From the NCBI GenBank assembly GCA_022885665.1, contig JAGQDJ010000145.1, positions 153,026-217,025 on the forward strand: 64,000 nucleotides of DNA. Direction: 5' to 3'. This stretch comes from Triops longicaudatus (Eukaryota; Arthropoda; Branchiopoda; Notostraca; Triopsidae). The notes under the pieces are model-generated. The model saw only the letters and a program-made list of their open reading frames with translations, ran no database searches and was not told the origin of the DNA. Of this stretch, positions 49,101 to 59,470 are shown one piece after another; position 1 is the first letter of the stretch, and every line of letters begins with the position of its first letter. Position numbers and translations under genes: made by a program.

Positions 49101-52100
49101 ACATGGATTGCGACGACATAAACATTTTATTTTGGAACGCCAGGAGCATTAGGGCCAACGTAGATTCTCTAACAGCTTATTTAAGTGATTTCAAAAAGAG
49201 AATAGATGTAATTTTTATTTGTGAAACATGGTTAAAAGAAGGGACGAAAATTAATTTAAGAGGTTACAAGGAATATAGAGTAGACAGAAAAGGAGATAGA
49301 GGGGGAGGAGTATTATTCTGGGTTAAAGAAGGTATTCAGTGAGAGCAAACAAATATAAAAAAATATAAGAAAGGGGCCTTAGAATTCATAGGAATAAAAT
49401 TATTGGGAAAAGGAAAGAAGCTTCATTTAGCGGGGCTATACTTACAGGAAAAAGATAAAGAACACCAAATCACAATAGCAGAATATCAACACTATATGGA
49501 ACAAATCGGGAAAGGAAGCAGTGTTTTGTTAATGGGAGATTTCAATTCGCACCACAACATGTGGGGTAGTCGAATATCGGATAGGAGAGGAAGAATCCTT
49601 TTTGATTTTCTAGAGGAATGGGAGGAGCTCAAATTAGTCACGGAAAAAGGAAGTGAGACATATTGGAGGAAACGGGAGAAACTCCACATTAGATCTAATT
49701 TTTGCGACAACAGATTTAGTAACAAAAACAACGGTCAGAAACGGGGCACCTTTACTTAGCGACCACTTACCGCAGTTAGTTCAGATTCAAGAAAAATTAG
49801 TCGAAATATACGAAACCTATACATATTGTGGCGTTCTGTATCCGGCTTGAGCCTTGTCACTCCCTAGGCTCCTTGGATGCTTTCCTAAAAGCGTCGTCTC
49901 TGGGGACTCATACGGGAGGGCGACAGGTCAAGGGTCAGAAAGGTGACAAAAGACCAAGGAGAGAGGCAATTCGGGTAGTCAGTCAGTCAGCAGTTAGTCA
50001 AGGAAAGACAAAAGGGTTGGTTAGTGAGAGTGAGCGCGGGAGGAAGAGTATTGTGATTTTGTATTGGAGTCGTTGTTGTGTTAATGTAAATTGAAAGTAA
50101 TAATAAACGGAACTAGAAAAGTGTAGAACGTAATAATATAAATGGATTTTCCAAAAGGTAAATTGGCAAAGTTTAGTAGAAGAGCTGAAGGGAACAAACA
50201 TGCAAAACATAATAGAAAATGGATCGTTAGAAGAAAAATATAATAAGTTTGTAGAAAAGCTCATAGAAGTGTGCAAAAGACATATACCGCTTAAAGGAGG
50301 ACCAAAGAAAGGTAATCAAAAAGAGACTAGCAATAGGAAAATGTGGTGGAATGAGGAGTGTAGTAGGCAAATGAGAAAATGCTACAGAGAATTCAAAAAG
50401 AACTCTTCGACAGTTAACTTAGAGAACTATAAAAAAGCACAAGCGCTATGCAAAAATACCTTCCGTAGCACCAAAAGGAGAGCATGGAGAGATAAGGTAG
50501 AAAAGTTGGGGGGAAATACGAGCATGAAAGAGGTTTGGAAACTAATCGGGAGAATGGAAGGCAGGGGAAGTAAAGGTTTGGGAAATATAATAAAGTAGAA
50601 CGNAGAGCATGGAGAGATAAGGTAGAAAAGTTGGGGGGAAATACGAGCATGAAAGAGGTTTGGAAACTAATCGGGAGAATGGAAGGCAGGGGAAGTAAAG
50701 GTTTGGGAAATATAATAAAGTAGAACGGGGATATGTGCGAGAAAGAAGAGGATATAGCAGAAGAGTTTGCGAAACACTTTGCAAAAATTCAAAGCGGTGC
50801 ACAACCACAGGCGAGCAAGGGGGACGAAGGACAGGAAACGATTCTTAGGCAGCAGGTACAGCAATCCATACAAGGAAGTAGCAGGTGGAAAGATCTGGAA
50901 AAGCCTTTTACTAAATGGGAGTTTTATGAAATTTTAACAAGATTACCCAACACTAGTCAGGGAAGAGACTTAGTTCACTATAAAATAATCAGCATTTTGC
51001 CAAACAATTTCAGAGAAGCTTTGCATAACATTTATAACCTGATACTAAGAGTAGGCCAAATACCCAAAGAGTGGAAAAACGTAACGGTAATTCCAATTTT
51101 AAAACAGGGGAAAAGCGCAGAAAAAGTTGAATCATATAGACCCATTTCTTTGATCTCGTGTTTAGCGAAAATTTTTGAACGATTACTAGTAAAAAGATTA
51201 AATTGGATAACTGAAAAGCATAACATTTTGTCTATATATCAAACGGGGTTTAGGCCAGGAAGAAGTACAGTAGATCAACTAGTAAGACTGAAAGAAGACG
51301 CTTTTGAATCACTTCAGGCAGGAGGTTGCACAGCTATACTCCTGTTAGATCTTAAACAGGCATATGACTCGGTTTGGTCAAACAAATTATTAGCAAAATT
51401 AGGAGATTTAGCAGTGGTGTCGTGCACTTAAAAAATTTGGGGGTGCCCGATTTTGCATTTCTTGTAAAAAGGTGGTACTTTTTTTCAGGTTTACAAATTT
51501 TGAAAAAGGGTGATACCTTTTTTCTCAGGATGGCAAAAATTTTGGGGGTGCCCGGGCCCCCCCNGTGGTACTTTTTTTCAGGTTTACAAATTTTGAAAAA
51601 GGGTGATACCTTTTTTCTCAGGATGGCAAAAATTTTGGGGGTGCCCGGGCCCCCCCTGCTCCTTATGGCACGACGCCACTGAGTTTTAGGATTTAAAGGA
51701 AAAATATTACAGATTGTGCAGGATTTGCTTATGAACAGGACAATGGAAGTCAGAGTAGGTGCGACGGCATCAAGAAAAGTCAGCTTATGTAAAGGGATTC
51801 CGCAGGGATCAGTTTTGAGTCCATGGCTCTTGAATATTATGATTAGCGACTTTCCGACAGATTTATTTAGAATGAACACCTCGATCTATGTAGATGATAT
51901 TGCCATATGGAGAAGGGACAAAAATGTACATAATGCCATGAGAAGAACAGCTAACGCAGCGAAAGAGGCAGAAATATGGTGTGATAGGAACGGTTTTGAA
52001 ATAGCAGCCGAAAAAACGAAGTGCTTAGTCATTACAAAGAAAAGAAAGACAGAAACAAAAATAAAAGTCAAAATCAGAGGAACAGAAATATAAAAGATAA

Positions 52101-55100
52101 AAGAAGGAAAATTTTTGGGGATCATTTTTGACAAGGGACTACAATTTAAACAGCACATGGAAAAGATGAGAGAAAGAGGAATGAAAGCTACTTTAATACT
52201 TCAAAAATTGGCAGGGACAAGCTGGGGAGCAAATATAAAAACAATGCTAACGCTTTATAAGGGATTAGTAAGATCAAAATTAGAACATGCTGCAATAGTT
52301 TTTAAAGACGCCAATAAGAACATGATTAATCGCATGGAAACCATCCAAAACAGAGCAATACGAATAATCCTCGGGGCAATGAAAACCACGCCCATACCTG
52401 TTTTACTATGCGCAACAGGACTAACACCACTAAGAGATAGGTGGGAAGAACTAGCTTTAAGGTACCGTAGCAGAATGATGGAATGCCATTATGAAGACGA
52501 GGTAGTACTCAGGGTCTTAGACCACAGGGAAAAAAGAATATATGCACAAATTAGTACATGGATAGAAGCCTATCAACTACCAGAAATAGAAGCAGGAAAT
52601 ATCTATGAGAAAAAAAGCGCTCCGTGGGATTTTGATGTAACAGGCATTACGGATTCAATACCAGGATTAGCCCCGAAATCAGTTTACCAGGCCGGAAGAC
52701 ACACAATAATTTTAGATTTTTTTGAGAAGCTTTACAAAGATAGGAAAAAAATCTTTACAGATGGTTCAAAAGACAACGAAGGAAATGTAGGGGCAGGTTT
52801 ATATGTAGAGTACGAAGACAAGATGGTGGCGCTCGCTCTACCGAAATTTCCATCAGTAATGGCAGCCGAACTATACGCAATTTTGGAAGCTTTACAATGT
52901 GTAAGCAAAGCGCAGGAAAATAAATACGTAATTTTTACAGATTCAAAGGCGGCAGTTTTGGCAATAAAAAATTATGATAACAAGAAATACAGCCGAGTCA
53001 TTCAGGAAATTCAAATGTCAATTATGGTTTTAAAAACTCAAGGGAAAGATGTAGCTATACAATGGGTACCAGGTCACGAGGGTTTTAAGGGTAATGAAAA
53101 GGCAGACTTAGCAGCAAAGCAAGGAAAAGGATCAGAAAATACTATAACTAGAAGATTAACAACTGAAGAAATAATGTCACTTTTTAGAGAAAAGAACGAA
53201 ACAAGAATTTTAAGAGCACTAAAACCCCAAACTGAACAAGAATTAGTACAAGCGGCCAGGGCTCTCAAACCGCAACCATGGCTAGAACACCCGAATTGAA
53301 GAGTAGCAGTAGCGCTTTTAAGAATAAGAAGCAAACATGCAAAGGTAGGTTGGTGGATGAAGAGATTCAATCTTAAAGACAGAGATATTTGCGAAAATTG
53401 TAGGGAGCATACAGACACAGTGGAACACAGGTTGCTATATTGCGCAGCATACAGATCCGAAGGAGAAAAATGGAGGAGTAGAGTAGAACGGATAGGAGTA
53501 ATCTTTAACATGGTCAGTGTATTAGGTTTAGGGAAAATTGAACCAGAACGACAATATAAGTTAAGAAACTGTCTAGTAGACTATATTAAAGATACTAAAC
53601 TGATTGAAATGGTGTAAGTCTGTTTACTTCTTTCCACTACTAAGTATAAGAACACTAGAAAGTATATAAATTATAATATGTAGGATTATGTAGGATTAGT
53701 TCTAATATTATATAGAGTAAAAGGAAATTACCTTTTTACCAATCATCAGAAAAATTAAACGGTCAGAAAAAGTCGATAATGTGCCCGTTGGATGGCACAG
53801 TTGCGACTTTAAACAGATCAACAACAACAACAGGCAAAAAAGATTAATATTTTCTCTAGTGAATACTATTTTCTCTTCACTCGCACAGGAATTAGTGAAA
53901 AAACTTATCGAAGACTCCCTCAAAACAACAAACATAACAGAAAACCAAAAACAAAATAGTGAAGAAAAGAAAACAGTGCTTCTTTTTAAAGAAATATATC
54001 ATAATCTAACGAAACGTGCCATTCAAGAAATAATAAAAAAGTTTAAATAGCTCAATTACAATAGGTAAGAAGTTATTATGCAACATTTCTTTCGTTACTG
54101 TAGGAAAAAGTACCAGAACTTCCGACAGTCGAAGGCATTAAGTTTGTAGGCGTGTTCAAATACTGAAAGTAAGACTGACACAAAAATGAGGAATTTCCAA
54201 AGACACAGGGAATGTGTCCTAACAGCGGTAATAGCAACACAAATAAGCTTTGGCACAATTTAATTGTACCAGAACTTCTTGGACAATCACTCTCGATGTT
54301 TGGACTAGTAGCAATTCCGGAAAGCAAAGGGAAAAGTAAAAGTAAATAGTAAAATTAAAGGGGGGGGGGAAATGAGAGGTCTCAATTACGCTGGCTAGGG
54401 CACGTACACCACATGTCTGCTCAAAGACTGCCGAGGAAGATATTCCAAACCAAGTTGACCAACAAAAGACCCGTAGGCAGGCCTCGTACAAGGTGGCAAT
54501 ACTATTCTGCCAACCTTTGTTGCGAGAGGCTCGGCATTCCACCCTCCGAGCTAATGTCCGTGACCCAAGTTGGAGCTCATTGGAGAACACTCCTAAGCTT
54601 ACTCGAGCCACGATCCCAGTAATGGGAACTTTGGTTTCGAAAATGTATGTATGTAGGCCTACTTAATCAAAGATCGTACTTTCTTACACATGTGCTAGTT
54701 TCGCGTAATGTTACTTTTGTCCTTACCCTCCTCTATAGTACTCTTTTTTTTTTAATAGAATAAGCAAAACTTCAATATTATGTAAAACTGAGCAAAGGAA
54801 CTGCTGTGGAAGAGGAGAGAAAAACTGGACTTACCGTGTAATTTCGCGAGAACTTCGTCGCTGAAGATGTTGGACACTAAGCCCATACCTTTATGGACAT
54901 TATACTTTAATTTTCCCTTTGAAGAGGCCGTAACCAGTCCTGCGCTTTCCTGGCCCCTAAGGATAAATCAGAACATGCGGTTTTTAAACACATTATTTAA
55001 ACAAACTAGCGAACCTATATATATCACGCTCATAACAATCAGGTACGAGTTACAGTGCAAAGCTATGGAGCGGTTATCTCAGCTTTGAGTAAACCACGTT

Positions 55101-55894
55101 GAAAGTTGAAGCCAACAAATCTGTGTCTAGGAAAGCTCAGCACAAAACACTAATAAAATTGTCCAAAAATTTAGTTATCAGTATAAAATGACTGTAAATA
55201 AATCTCGTGGTGATTAATTTATTCCGGTACGAAATCCGGTACCAAGTTTTGCAAAATTGTCCCGGATTTTTTTCCGACAATATAAGAAACCGACCTGAAA
55301 TACAGTTGTATATACGGTTAGAAAACTTTAAGGTAAAGTGAAATGTCCTGGGGTCAGATTTTTCTTAGATATATCCAAAGTTTGTTATATCGGACTCTTT
55401 CTCTTGTATACAGAACCCAGAGCTAGTCAGACTTCACCAGCAGTTTGCCATAGTGATTTACCGTCTCTTGTCAATAATGCAGTTTTTCACGGTTTAATGA
55501 AGAAAAGTTTAAAGCTCTATTTTTGGATGAACATAAGCTTAACTTACAAGTTTATAACAATGTAAGTACAAGTCTACAAGGATTACGGAACTGGCTCCAG
55601 TATCATTGGGCCTGTGACTGAAACGCGCATAAAAAACTGGTACGCGACCTATCTAAGCCACAGGGGTTGTGTCCCATCCAATTATGAGCAAGCCCAGCGT
55701 TCGGGGTACAACGTTGTGTCGAATATGCAGTTTATGTTACAAAGAATTTACCTGTGTTGGAGCCCCAACATTCCGAGGAAAACAATCTGTGCCACGTTCA
55801 CATTGTCTTCACTGGCTTGTTCGGACATAACGCAAGCAAAGACACCGCAATAATGGCCCAAGGCAGAATCTGTGCTTTGTTGCGTACCAGCCAT
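46178..55894 (-). CDS. PPAT: amidophosphoribosyltransferase (glutamine PRPP amidotransferase)
   Basis: Nine exons: 55752-55894, 54835-54956, 48427-48575, 47775-48039, 47438-47674, 47240-47367, 46628-46849, 46455-46575 and 46178-46380, giving 529 residues (human 517). The enzyme makes 5-phosphoribosylamine from PRPP and glutamine, the committed step of de novo purine synthesis, in the cytosol. The N-terminal glutaminase nucleophile is Cys in GHYCGVFACV, after a 15-residue leader like the cleaved propeptide of this family. Other landmarks are GLQHRGQESAG, GIGHTRYAT, LAHNGELVHA, the PRPP loop IILIDDSIVRGNT and AKKFGALIDN. The four cysteines of the [4Fe-4S] site are present: SFCIFEYVYF, KFPCYMG and GHCMAC (two). 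Intron 2 is 6.3 kb and stuffed with retrotransposons. PAICS lies upstream on the same strand. Confidence 0.95.
48639..49121 (+). pseudogene. LINE ORF1 remnant
   Basis: This frame of about 160 codons is Lys/Glu/Gln-rich and probably coiled (EVIEKAKKTVEVAKQSYSEV). It ends LTWIATT. Its last 19 bases overlap the start of ORF2 in another frame (ATGGATTGCGACGACATAA), as in many LINEs. No gag zinc knuckles are visible, so the ORF1 is partial. It is not a host gene. Confidence 0.55.
49827..50135. mobile_element. solo-LTR-like insertion in the LINE, 309 bp
   Basis: The LINE reading frame stops at ...ACATAT and resumes in frame at AAATGG after 309 foreign bases that begin TGTGGCG. ATAT is duplicated at both sides (49823-49826 and 50136-50139), fitting a 4 bp target duplication. 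The insert contains an AATAAA near 50102 and no coding frame, as a solo long terminal repeat would. Its end (...GTAATA) is not the usual CA, so the class is uncertain. Confidence 0.6.
50479..50727. other. assembly artefact: exact 124 bp duplication around a single N
   Basis: Bases 50479-50602 and 50604-50727 are identical and are separated by one N at 50603. This is the pattern left when two contig ends that overlap are joined as a gap instead of being merged. The true sequence probably has one copy. Confidence 0.9.
51412..51681. mobile_element. hAT-type MITE (CAGTGGCGTCGTGC family), copy 3, inside the LINE
   Basis: It begins CAGTGGTGTCGTGCACTTAA and ends ATGGCACGACGCCACTG, with flanking 8-mers AGATTTAG (51404-51411) and AGTTTTAG (51682-51689), seven of eight matching. 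The LINE reverse-transcriptase frame is continuous when the element and one target copy are left out. The printed length is inflated by an internal assembly duplication; the real element is about 177 bp, like the other copies. Confidence 0.88.
51472..51656. other. assembly artefact: exact 92 bp duplication around a single N
   Basis: Bases 51472-51563 equal 51565-51656, with one N at 51564. As at 50603, this looks like two overlapping contig ends left unmerged. It falls on the C-homopolymer of the MITE, a likely place for assembly failure. Confidence 0.9.
54372..54622 (+). pseudogene. 3' tail of a second LINE (C-terminal reverse-transcriptase region)
   Basis: After a G-homopolymer at 54360-54370 the plus strand reads RSQLRWLGHVHHMSAQRLPR, then RPVGRPRTRWQYY, LGIPPSELM and HWRTLLSLLEP, ending in a stop. 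The RWLGH...RPRGRPR.RW block is the standard C-terminus of many LINE polyproteins. Only this tail is present, a 5'-truncated insertion in PPAT intron 2. Confidence 0.75.
54957..55751. other. PPAT intron 1, nothing recognisable
   Basis: The 795-base intron between exons 1 and 2 shows short unrelated open frames and no transposon ends that I can identify. Confidence 0.5.
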
Positions 55895-57183
55895 ATCGTC
55901 CTAGTTTAGAGTTAATTCCTCAGAACCCAGCACAGGAAACCTAACCGAGACTTAGTCGAGTGAACCAACACAAGGAACGAGTAACTCGTAAATGAAACGT
56001 TGGGAAGACCAGGGAGTTGTTAGACAATCCACTCCGGTCAATCCCTCTAATCTTCTACGGCTAAGCTATGAGTAACACGTGGGCAAGGTAATACAAAGCT
56101 TTTCCATTTCACAGACGAAAATACTTTTTTACTTTATTTTAAAAACTTTGTGTGACAGTTGGACATAAATGTTCTACTCCCTGTACTGAATAGTATAATA
56201 AGTAATTTCAGAATTACTATCTCAGAAGGAAGGCGAAAGGTCACCTCAGACCGGTTTTCGATGCAAAATTTACGAAATCACCGATCGTATGATGGGCGTT
56301 TCTCCGGTTTCTTAAAGTGTACCTTTAAATGACCTGAGAAATGCTTGGCTTTTGTGTATCATCTTTCTGCTTGTTCCACTTCCCAGCCTCAGATAGCCTT
56401 TTTGCTTTCTTATTGAGCAACTTTACAGACCCGTCCGAAAATGGCCTTCAACTCAAGAATACCGGTTTAGTTTTTATGTATTCAAAAGGATTACATAAAG
56501 TTAGGTATACCAAAGCTTGTTTTCTCCGGCCACGTGATCGCAGTTCAGGAATCTGCGGGCAGTGTGCCAGTTTTCATCTTCTACTCGCTTTTCCCAGTTT
56601 GGTAAACTGCTTTAAACTCCTAGGTGGAACCCGCTTAAGTTAAGGCTTGTATATGCAAAAGTGTGAAACGAGGCTACCGCGTAAAGCGGGGGTCGGTTGC
56701 AGTTCTGGCGATCAAAGTTTCATCACTCCCGTCTTTTCCGTTCAGGAAGCTTCGTCCTGGCAGGGTTCAGCGAGTATATATGCAACCTCTTTTTTATGGT
56801 TGCTGACGGGTTGGGTCCTCTTGACTGCTTGTTGCTACCCGGAAAGTTCCCTGGGATTAACGGGCACTGCGTGGCCGCGTGGAACCCAAGAAGCCGGGGC
56901 GAGCACAGTTCGCCCGGCGAAGTCTGTAGGCTTGCGCCGAATAAGGACATCTGCACTTCTTTTTTAAAAAAATATATAATCAAGATAAAACAAAGGTAAA
57001 CATAGCAGAATATGAGACACCATTTTGTACTCTTTCAGCTCTCAGTGAAGGTGATTATTAAAGCTAACTTCGTCTTTCTAAGAATTCTTTTTATTCAACG
57101 TATTCTTTTATGCTAACTACGTTTTACTTGCATCCTAAATGACTACATAATAACGTATGAAAAGTGCATAACAAGGGAAAGAT
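55895..57183. other. PPAT-PAICS spacer, 1.3 kb
   Basis: It holds the PPAT promoter side and the PAICS 3' end. A minus-strand AATAAA lies near 57091, about 90 bases past the PAICS stop. A GC-richer block at 56660-56960 contains the hairpin AAGCCGGGGCGAGCACAG then TTCGCCCGG. Open frames of about 100 codons at 56341-56999 lack any family resemblance. Confidence 0.45.
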
Positions 57184-59470
57184 TCATAGTTTTTGGAGCA
57201 TTTTCTGGTCAGCCAGTTTGAGCGAAACGGCGGTGTTGGCTTGGCGAACGCGTAACCGGCCCCAGATCACGTGGTCATTTAGTGCTAGGATCGAAGCTGC
57301 GGCCAAAGCTGCGCCTTCTGGGTACATCACCGTCGCGCAGCCGAGACCTGTATTGAAAAAACAACAAGGTTAAGATGCACACTCAAGCAGTAGTACATGA
57401 TTTGTAACCTGAAGGCACGTTCAGAGACGACCAAACGTCTAAAGGCGCGCTTTGAACATCAATGGGAGGACAGTTGACCACAGGAAACGCTGTATTGCCA
57501 GATAACACTGGCCCAAGTCCGTTACTACGCCCAGCAACAGCAATTACGACGATTGGAATGCCCTGACCTACGTAACAAGTTCAAACAATCCAAAATAAAC
57601 AAGACTATTAGCCCAAAACTTATTGTGTACAATAAAAACTGGGACATTTTAGCATTGAATTTCATGACGAACTGTACCACATTTTATGGAATATATAAAT
57701 ACACAAATTTGTAATATGTGTTTTTGCCATTTTGTAGTACCTTCATATCGTGCAAGAATTCTGAGAGTTTCAGAAGTGCCTTTATGAGCGGACGAAACTC
57801 GTAAATCGTACGGAACGCCCAATTTGCCTAAATGTTGAGCAATTTTGCGGCAGTGAGCTTCGTCTGAGGCTGATCCCATGAATATCACAGCCTAAGATCA
57901 AAATAAACTATTCGAGGCCTTAATCTCATTTTTCCACGATTTACTTTGCCAACAGTGGGCGGAATCAGCTTGTCGAGATTGTCTGAAACCCATTGAAAGT
58001 TACGAATGACGAGTTGCAAGTCGGCTTGGGTGACTTCGGCCAGATTACGGTAAACTTGTTTGTCCTTCATTAAACGAGGATCGCCCGAAGGCCATAATCG
58101 CCAAGAATCGCTGTCGATGACGTCAGCCAATAAGATTTCCCCTAAAAAAATTTATTCGTTTCATGTTTTTCAAATTATAAATTATTTTTTTTTTGTCACA
58201 AAATTATAATTTAACTTTGAGAGAGTTCAATTACCAGTTTCGGTATCGACACCGAACTCAATCTTCATATCCACTAACGTGCAATCAACAGTCGCCCACG
58301 CTCGTTCCAAAACTTCGAAAACTACCAAAGTCAGTTTGCTCATAATATCAACTTCATCTTGGCCAATGGTTTTCCCCGCTACGACAAAACCAGAAGCTAC
58401 AATTTGCTCGTCTGAGTATTGAGGATCATTGTTAGCATCGTCCTGTGTATAAGTGTTGATCTTTTAGCTTCGAGTAAAATCGAATGGTTTAATTAGTTTG
58501 TACCTTGAAGAAAGTTTCCTGCTTTGGTGGGCAAAACTTGTACCCCTCTTTAACCCCAGGGTTTCTTTTTAAGAAAGAGCCAGTAGCAATTCGGCGCGTT
58601 ACCCATTCAATCGGGACCATTTCACAACGCCGGGCAATGAATGACCGTTCGTCCCGTTTGGCGACAAAATGGGTTTTCAAGCCTAAACGAAAGAATTGTT
58701 GCGTTGTTTTCAACGATTTTTTCTTTCTTTATATAATATCTTTCGTAATTAATGGGATTTCTCTTATTTTGAACACCCTTATTACGTATTTTCAAATATA
58801 CTTTTCGTGTTACAACAATCCCGGGCATAATAATGACATCCTATTTAAAATGTGTTTGCCCGTCTTTTTTCTCGATTTTGCAATAACCCACAATAAGGTA
58901 CGCCTTTGATGTTCGTAAAAAGCTGGGACACTTTATGCTTGTGTACAAAACTACGGTTGTATCATTTTTTATGGCCGAATATGCCAATTACAGCTTAAGC
59001 AACGATTTCGCTCTAGTCTGTTCATAAGATATAAGTACAGATTGCGTTGGAAAGCTAAAATGACGCCCCACACTCTTATTAACGCTGCTAAGCTACCTCC
59101 AAATATGGTCAAAACCAAGTGGGACTGTATTAAAGGTAACACTCTGTCAGTGTGTACCAGTTAATTTCTCATTAAATTTTAAGTTGCCGGTTTGACAAAT
59201 TTTGGACTTTATATCTTAAACACAGATATACGCCAAACAGTTGTAGTTTAAATTTTCAGGAGGGGGTATACCTAGTGTCTGCAGCATTTCGAAGACTTTG
59301 CAAGTAGTTTCGTTGGAAACTTTGGCTTTGCCTTCGACGTCGTGGGCGCGGGCCGCATTACCGGCGGTAATACGATCTTTCGAAACAACAACGACTTCGT
59401 GGGGATTATTGGTGGAAGCGAAAATCTGCTTGGTTTTGCCTTCGTTCAGTTTCTCTCCCAGAAGAGCCAT
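57184..59470 (-). CDS. PAICS: bifunctional AIR carboxylase / SAICAR synthetase
   Basis: Seven exons: 59272-59470, 58504-58682, 58235-58442, 57945-58141, 57741-57891, 57409-57567 and 57184-57347, giving 418 residues (human 425). It catalyses two consecutive middle steps of de novo purine synthesis, from AIR to CAIR to SAICAR. The N-terminal SAICAR synthetase has LNEGKTKQIF, ITAGNAARAHD, EMVPIEWVTRRIATGSFLKR, NPGVKEGYKF, DDANNDPQYSDEQI, DMKIEFGVD and DVIDSDSWRLWPSGDPR. The C-terminal PurE-type domain has VIFMGSASDEAHC, LRVSSAHKG, VAGRSNGLGPVLSGNTAFPV and CPPIDVQ, and ends QKMLQKL. It lies 1.3 kb upstream of PPAT on the same strand. Confidence 0.95.

Larger units (their letters stand above)
49103..53617 (+). 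pseudogene. LINE ORF2 remnant: endonuclease, reverse transcriptase, RNase H
   Basis: Endonuclease motifs: NILFWNARSIRAN, FICETWLKEG, MGDFNSHHNMWG and LLSDHLPQ. Reverse transcriptase: YRPISLISC, TGFRPGRSTVDQL, LLLDLKQAYDSVW, GIPQGSVLSPWL and YVDDIAIW. RNase H with all four acidic positions: FTDGSKD, MAAELYAILEAL, FTDSKAAVLAI and VPGHEGFKGNEKADLAA. A final finger reads CENCREHTDTVEHRLLYC. Stops interrupt it at 49340-49342 (TGA), 50596-50598 (TAG), 52091-52093 (TAA) and 53297-53299 (TGA), and a frameshift occurs near 49690. Two insertions break it. It cannot make a full protein. Confidence 0.85.
48640..53832 (+). mobile_element. LINE (non-LTR retrotransposon, RNase H-bearing) in PPAT intron 2
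   Basis: A nearly complete but inactive non-LTR element lies antisense to PPAT. It has an ORF1 remnant, an apurinic-like endonuclease, reverse transcriptase, RNase H and a C-terminal CCHC-like finger, an order found in the I/R1/LOA-type branches of LINEs. The 3' end appears to be GATCAACAACAACAACAGG near 53832. The 5' boundary is uncertain and probably truncated. It is interrupted by a solo-LTR-like insertion (49827-50135) and a hAT MITE (51412-51681), and includes two assembly duplications. Confidence 0.85.

Noticed and set aside
51352..51682. Open frames that cross the Ns at 50603 and 51564
   Set aside because: They are products of the exact duplications made by the assembly and do not exist in the real sequence.
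48640..53617. Possibility that the reverse transcriptase/RNase H frames are a domesticated host gene
   Set aside because: At least four in-frame stops, a frameshift and two insertions break it, and it lies in an intron. It is a dead retrotransposon.
56341..56999. Overlapping plus-strand frames of about 100 codons between PPAT and PAICS
   Set aside because: Neither has conserved motifs. The region is GC-richer and repeat-like, so open frames arise by chance.
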